Assembly (NCBI GenBank): GCA_035772405.1
Contig: JAYKKM010000199.1
Span: forward strand, 186,001-250,000
Source of the DNA: Chrysogorgia sp. JL179-B06
Lineage: Eukaryota; Cnidaria; Anthozoa; Scleralcyonacea; Chrysogorgiidae
Length of the DNA: 64,000 bases
Direction: 5' to 3'
Each line of letters opens with the position of its first letter. Position 1 is the stretch's first letter. The position numbers were made by a program, and so were the translations under genes. Below, one piece after another: positions 57,869 through 64,000 of the stretch. Below the pieces are notes generated by a model. The model searched no databases. It was not told the origin of the DNA and saw only the letters and a list, made by a program, of their open reading frames with translations.

Positions 57869-60800
57869 ATGAAATTATTGAATTCTCTTCTTCAACGGCA
57901 AGTTGTCCAGTTGTATTCAGCAAGACGAAAACGTAAGTGACCATACGAACTTAAGTGTCTTGGTCGCCATTAATTTGGTGGTTTCTATATCGCCAACCAG
58001 CCTTATTCACTTCACATCATCTACACTTTCGCAGAAATTGATCTCGACTTCACTATCAAAGCACTCAAGTGCCACAAAGACGACCAACACAAAGTGAAAG
58101 GCATTGGCACGGAGGTATAATCAATTACGCAGCATTACATTCATATTGTATTCCCTTTGGGGAAGCTTTGGAGGTTGTATGGTTTTTAAACTTTATGTTT
58201 ATCTGTGTTGATATCTTTCTAGTATACAACTGATAAAGATAACTAATTAAGTTCAAACAACCTTTCACACTATCTCAGTGATTCAGCCTCAGAATCAACA
58301 AATCAAATGGCAAATATAATATTTGTTGATATTCTTGACAGGTCGAAGTTCCTCCATTTGCTTGCAGCTTTAACAAATGTAAGTGATATGAATTTGGAGA
58401 AAAATTGCAAGTATAGTATGTTATACAATTAAAGAGAATGCCCTGAAGTGATCCAGAATTTTCCAGTAGAGTAGAGACTTCTCTGATAATAATAATAATA
58501 ATAATAAAGACGTTTCAGGACCTCCCAAATTTGAGGATTATTGATTAAAAGGGACAAATACTGCATCAGATAGGGAAACTAACTTGGATATAATACTATG
58601 TTTCAAACCATGACCAGGCTTTATAGGAATGTCATACGAGCTGGTCAACAAATCAAATACTCTAAAAGCTAAAGGCCAAGGTAGACACACTAAAGGCCTA
58701 GCTAGACGTGTGACCTGTTCACACTAGTTTACACTAATTGTGGCGAAGGCCAGGCCATGGCCAGGTAAAACCTGTTCACACTATGAAGAATAGTGGCCAG
58801 GCCAAGGTCGCTAGTGTGAATGCAGCCTCGGCTCTTACACACTGCCAAAATAGTGTGTAATAGCCGAGGTCTACCATTTTGAACGAAGGCCCTTTGTATT
58901 AGGCCTTTAACCAGGGTCTTAAAATAATTGAGGAGTTGAACTTTCAGGTCTTAAATTGTGGGTCCTTGGAACCTGTATCAGTTGGGATTTCTGTTCACGT
59001 AAACATGAGCCTCTGGCTAGGATAAATAGGGCAACCTTATCCTGCATGATCAACTCTAAATAAATTTTCATCATTCATCAAGGTCCTTTGCTCAAAATGT
59101 TAGACGTCCTACACATTATTTTGCTAGTACACATGCAAATTTTTAGAGTTCTCATACTAGGCGAGTTCTGAACTATTATCATGTTTAACCTTTCTACAGC
59201 CTTGTTAAAAGGACATATGTTAGCCGTTGCTGATGAAGATGGTAGTGTCTGTCTGTTTGACGTGAGGAAACAAGGTCCTTGCTCGAAATTGAAAGGTATG
59301 CTGCGAATATTTCACTTCACTAGGTCATATATACCTTACTATGCCTTATCATACAAGTTACTGTATTCAATTCAGTGTTAATTATACTGGAGATAAATCT
59401 ATTCTGCTTTAGGTTGGGTTGCTCATAGCAATGCTATATTTGATATAGCGTGGATACATGATGAGCCAAAGCTTGTAAGTAGATAAATTTGTCCAACAAC
59501 GAGTTCAACCTGATCAAACACATTACTGTAAATGCCTTGTTTGCATAGGCTGATAGCCAGATGCAAACACGAGGAAGAGTCGGGAAAACTATGTAAGTCA
59601 GTAACTGAAAGCTGTAGGTCAGTAACTGAAAGCTGTAAGTGATCAGTGACTGAAAGTCAGCAACTGCTTGATAGTTTTCCCAAACTCACCAAATGTGAAT
59701 TTACATCAGGCAATGCAAACAATATGCTAAAAATAGTTTATATTTCTTTCATCTATCTGTTTGAGACAATTGCAAGGAAAATATCTGGGGAAACATAGAA
59801 AACTGTACAAAGCATCATGATGCAGACACAGCTTGCATAGTAGCCACTTGTTTTACAAAAAATATATAACAGTTAACCATGACCATTGTGATAAGTTAAC
59901 TTTGTGTTTTCTTAAATTTGAAGGTCACTGCATCCGGTGACCAGACTGCACAGTTATGGGACATTCAGCACAGCACAAGACTTGCAGTATTCCGAGGACA
60001 CAGTTGCAGTCTGAAGTCGGTTGATTTTCAAGAAGGCAGTCAGTGTAAGCAATAGAGTCTGGTGATGGATTCATTTTCATTCAGGTTTCAATGGACCTAA
60101 TTCCCTTTTTCATCTTAAAGATAGTGTTTAAGTATTTACAGTATCTCCTTTTTAAATGTAGTTGTTTTTGCAACTGGAGCTCGAGATGGGAATGTTATGA
60201 TTTGGGACATTCGAAGCAACAAACGTGATGGATATTACCAACCGGTAAATACCATACGTAATTGTCATTCTACGCTTTCTTCTGGCACTCCACAACTAAC
60301 TAAAAAGAGGGGAAGAAGACTTTCGATTGTAGTGAGCCAGGTAAAAAAAGTTTATAAAACACATATTAATGAGGATGTCAAATTGAATGCTCTGAAAGGT
60401 TGTACCTGGAAATAGGATGGAAATAGTATGTACAAGGTGGTGGTTTAATGTTTCAAGCAAAGGCCCTTCGTCAGAGAATAACCTTGATGTGGCTGTGACA
60501 TAGTCTGTGTCAGTTGTCTAGCTGATGCATGGAGGGACAAATATGCCAAATATGTTGTTGAACAGTGCAATCAGCAAAGACAATTGGTAAATGTGTTTTT
60601 CTCTAGGACTCTCAGCAAAGCGTGACATCGGTGCAATTTCAAGATGCAAACATGATCATTTCCGCTGGAGCTGTAGATGGAAACATTAAAGTGTGGGATT
60701 TAAGGAAGAACTACTCAACCATTCGAGCCGAACCAGTCCCATGTCAGGTGTTTCCATATCCAGGATCAGGGTCTCGAAAACATGGTGAGGCTAGCTATGG

Positions 60801-62660
60801 TCATACACGGGTCAGATTATGCTAAAATATCTTGCGTAAAAATTACTCATTGTATACTGTTACCCCATATTTATTTTAGGATTCTCTTCCTTGACATTGG
60901 ATTCAACTAAATCCAGGTTGTTCGCAAACTGTACCAATGATATCATTTATATGTACGATTGCATCTCATTTAAAAAGACTCCCCTCTGCTGTTTCCATGG
61001 CCACAGTAACCCAACATTTTATGTGAAATCTGCCGTGAGCCCTGATGATCAATTTTTGATGAGTGGATCTGGAGACTGCGATGGTTATATTTGGAAGATC
61101 AGTGAACCCAACGCACCTCCATTCCACCTTACAGGACATGTTGGTGAAGTGACTAGTGTTGCATGGTGCCCACAAGACCAAGGAAAGGTACAACAGTCAA
61201 AGATAGTACCAAGTCAATAATAATTATAAATATATCTCCTCTCTGAATATTATTATTGTGTCTATAACGAGTTGCACCAGTTAAAGCAATGATTATTTTA
61301 TAATTGAAGGTTGTAACATGTTCTGATGACAACAATCTAAAAGTTTGGCAAGTTTTTAAACATTTCCTACATAATTATATATTATTTTAATAAAAATTGT
61401 TTGGTAGAGTTTTAAATTAATAGGAAATAACTCTGCTTATGTTCACAGGAGATTAAACTTTGCTTCACAAGATGATACTGAATTTGTTGGTTTGTGCGAA
61501 AGGAAACCAAACCAAAATATACCATCTGAAATACTTGGTACGTGATTATTCAAACTGTAAATCTCACTCTATCTTTTTCACTACGTTATTAGATTCAGGG
61601 TATATAATCTTCATGTTTAATAATAATCAATTTTGCCCAATGGTAAAAACCTCCACCGTCTTTGTTGCTTAATTCAGATAGTCCACAGAGCAAAATAAAA
61701 ACACCAAATACTTCTCCAACAAGATCACGCAATAGTTCCACCTCCAGTTCTCCTGGTGTATGCTTATCACCAAACCCATCAAAATGTAGCAGTCCACAAC
61801 AATTTCTACAAAGCTGGCTGAAGTCGAACACCAACAAAAGACAAAGAGAGAGTGATAGTACAGCAAACGAAAATAAACGTTATTGTCTCGAAGACAGGGC
61901 GCTGGTTAAGAAAGATGTACAGGTAGAGAACATCTCGGCCATTAATGAAACTCCTGATAAGAGTTCCTGTCCATCGACATCTGCGTGTGAAAGAACAATT
62001 TCAAATACATGTCAAGACCAAGACAACAGTAAAATGTTACTAACACAAAGGCAAACAATTAAAATTGAATCCAATAAAGAAAATGTTCAAGCTAATGGTA
62101 AAACAGAATCCAATTTAGAACCACTGCATTCCAAGAAAGGACAGCATTCTCATTCAGGAAAAGGAGACAGTATGTTGGAAAAAAGGACTAATGCAGAACA
62201 AAATCTGCCAGGCCCAATTGTTGTAGAAAATGACCAGCAGAATTGCCAAAACACGGTTGTCAAACAAAAGTTACAGAACAATAGAAAGCATAGTGATACA
62301 AGCGTGAACATCAAAACCATTACCAAGAAAAACTTGCTAAAAGCAAGTGAACAAAATTGTAAAAGGGATAAAACTCTGCAGCAACCCACTTCTCCAGTGG
62401 CAGAGCCGTGCTCCCCAGATAAGGTAATGTTTGAAGTTAAGAACTTGAATTCAATCCATTCCTGGCTAGAGTTAGCCAGGGTAAATTCCTATATGGTGTA
62501 CACAGAACAGAAATTTCAACATACTTTTTTTTACTTCCAGGAGTTTTCTGCAGTTCTCAAAAGTATGAAGTGTATAAAAGCTTACTTTAAGCCATTGTCA
62601 GTAAGTGACAAGGACTCTCTGAGCAAGTATTGTGAGAGAGGAGTGGATATAAGTTATTAA
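57869..62660 (+). CDS. DTL: DTL/CDT2, WD40 substrate receptor of CRL4 ubiquitin ligase, complete
   Basis: Nuclear adaptor that brings PCNA-bound substrates (Cdt1, p21-type inhibitors, Set8) to CUL4-DDB1. There are 13 exons: 57869-57932, 58035-58114, 58342-58378, 59200-59295, 59413-59474, 59924-60044, 60162-60340, 60607-60784, 60880-61187, 61310-61351, 61408-61537, 61678-62423, 62541-62660. The total of 2163 nt gives 720 residues (human 730). WD repeats include SGDQTAQLWDIQ, TGARDGNVMIWDIRSNK, SAGAVDGNIKVWDLRKNY and SGSGDCDGYIWKI. Two WDxR motifs fit DDB1 docking. The C-terminal half is Ser/Pro- and Lys-rich and disordered. It ends with SMKCIKAYFKP, resembling the C-terminal PCNA-binding SMRKICTYF of human CDT2. 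Weak points are the 56-bp intron 10 with a poor donor, and the last intron (62424-62540), which is in frame and could be retained. Confidence 0.92.
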
Positions 62661-63071
62661 GACACATTTTAAGTAAAGTTATAACATATAATTATATACC
62701 GGTAGGTTTAATTTGACATGGGTATATCCCACATAAATAATAATCATATATTTTAATTAACTAATGTACAGCAATAATCTCAAGGATAATTTTCTGGATT
62801 TCTTTTGTTATCTTTATACTTTGATTAAAATTGAATAATATTTTTACCTGTTGCATTGTACATTGATTTTCTGCTATTTTTTACCAAATATAAATGTACA
62901 AAAATAAGAGCAGTATTTTCCTATGATAACAATAATTAATAATATTGACAATATTATTAAACTTTAAACAATCAAGTGTGACAACATTGTCAGCATAGGC
63001 ACATGCTTGCTGCTTAACTATGTATATATTGCTGTAGTTAATCTGGGAGCTTGGAGTAAACAGTCAATCCA

Positions 63072-63186
63072 TTACGATTGTCAAGCTCAAATCCTCAGAA
63101 AATGAGCCCCATGCAGACAGGAATTGAACCTGTAGGTAACCATCTAAATTGTTGGTGAGAAACCAACCATTGAGCTACTAAGACTC
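63072..63186 (-). repeat. tRNA-like SINE copy downstream of DTL
   Basis: Tail GATTGTCAAGCTCAAATCCT followed by a minus-strand tRNA-like unit with box B GGTTCAATTCC and box A TAGCTCAATGG. Diverged. Confidence 0.6.
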
Positions 63187-63404
63187 AGATGGAGTCAGTT
63201 AAAGGTTCCAATGATGTACTTGTTTGATTGATTTGTGTACCGGTACTCACTGCAGCAGTCACTATACTCATAATTTATATCAGTAATGCTTGGGTGTGTT
63301 AAAATATTATACACTGATGAGGTGATTATGGGAGCTTGGATCAAACCTGGTAAACAAGTTTGCAAATTTCTAAGCATTGCATTGTCATAAATTGTGACAA
63401 TGAA

Positions 63405-63602
63405 TACTTTAGATGTGTGAAGTTGATCGTCCAGGTTGTTGTAGTCTTGAGAAAGACTATTGTTGGTGACTGACGTTTCGACGGCCTCAATCCAGGATGT
63501 CAATGTAGTTTAGGGGATTGCCTGGTGCCACTGGGACCATCGAAACGTCAGTCACCTAACGATAGTCTTTCTCAAGACTACAACAACCTGGACGATCAAC
63601 TT
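63405..63602. repeat. Foldback downstream of DTL
   Basis: Arms GTTGATCGTCCAGGTTGTTG and CAACAACCTGGACGATCAAC. The inner arms contain GAAACGTCAGTCACC, reminiscent of the decayed 3' half of the hammerhead-type repeats. Confidence 0.6.
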
Positions 63603-64000
63603 AACACATATAACGATACGGTTAAACCATTTACTTTAATGAATACTTTAACATCATAATAACAAGTTTTAAAATGCAGTAAAAACTTTATTTAAAGTTA
63701 AATTTTATTAATCATAACTACATGTACATCACACTCTGACAGGTAAAAGATTGTTTGTACAATGTACAGTACTTAATAAGTACAGGTCATCACCTATGAT
63801 CCCGACTTTCACTTTGATTATATAGCGACACAGTTCTACTAAACAGGTTTTGTAGCTTGATCATTTTATATAATTAAAAAAAAGAATACCGTAGCTACGG
63901 TAGTAAAAAAATTTACAAAAAATAATATACCTACAAAAATGGAGGAAATGGCTAGATGCGTTTCTGGACTTGCGGTTGAAGTAATACATTAAACCTACCA

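Larger units (their letters stand above)
62661..64000. other. Sequence downstream of DTL
   Basis: AT-rich 3' flank, a SINE, a foldback, and unassigned sequence to the window end. No exon recognised. Confidence 0.5.

Noticed and set aside
58001..58114. Longer DTL exon 2 starting at 58001
   Set aside because: Its phase does not fit exon 1. The acceptor at 58034 has a good pyrimidine tract, fits phase 1 and aligns with the CDT2 N-terminus.

Overview
This is a window of a compact, AT-rich animal nuclear genome. It shows short exons, GT-AG introns, no operons, and single-copy metazoan genes packed with transposon fossils. Gene content (an MTA/NuRD subunit, FAM161, cornichon-4, CDT2/DTL, SLC49A4) proves a metazoan. 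The repeat style (HARBI1 plus Myb-like Harbinger, TTAA-flanked foldback MITEs, tRNA-headed SINEs, hammerhead-bearing repeats) suggests an early-branching invertebrate, most likely an anthozoan cnidarian. That assignment is inference.

Layout. (1) 1-7.7 kb, + strand: the 3' part of an SLC49A4/DIRC2-type MFS transporter, six exons visible. (2) 7.7-14.9 kb: intergenic, with a SINE inside an inverted repeat, a hAT-like element that contains a 69-bp MITE, and foldbacks. (3) 14.9-42.1 kb, - strand: a complete metastasis-associated (MTA) gene. I assembled 21 coding exons that stay in frame for 1048 residues (BAH, ELM2, SANT, GATA finger, plus three C2H2 fingers). Its introns hold an apparently intact Harbinger transposon (30.5-33.8 kb), a TTAA-flanked composite with a THAP ORF (35.4-38.2 kb), a 1-kb minisatellite and many MITEs. 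(4) 42.1-47.8 kb: intergenic foldbacks. (5) 47.8-53.7 kb, - strand: a complete FAM161 gene (four coding exons, 768 aa). (6) 54.0-55.8 kb, + strand: complete CNIH4 (five exons, 148 aa), head-to-head with FAM161 across about 370 bp. (7) 57.9-62.7 kb, + strand: complete DTL/CDT2 (13 exons, 720 aa). (8) 62.7-64 kb: SINE and foldback remains.

The host genes are unrelated housekeeping genes: chromatin remodelling (MTA), CRL4 ubiquitin ligase substrate receptor (DTL), ER export (CNIH4), cilium/centrosome (FAM161), lysosomal or membrane transport (SLC49A4). The most unusual material is: an MTA protein carrying C2H2 fingers split by introns; several hammerhead-ribozyme-shaped motifs with matching stem I pairing, two with intact cores; nested insertions whose empty sites or target duplications can be read inside the window; and a possibly autonomous Harbinger element inside an MTA intron. 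All exon models were built by eye from splice sites, phase and remembered family sequence, without alignment.
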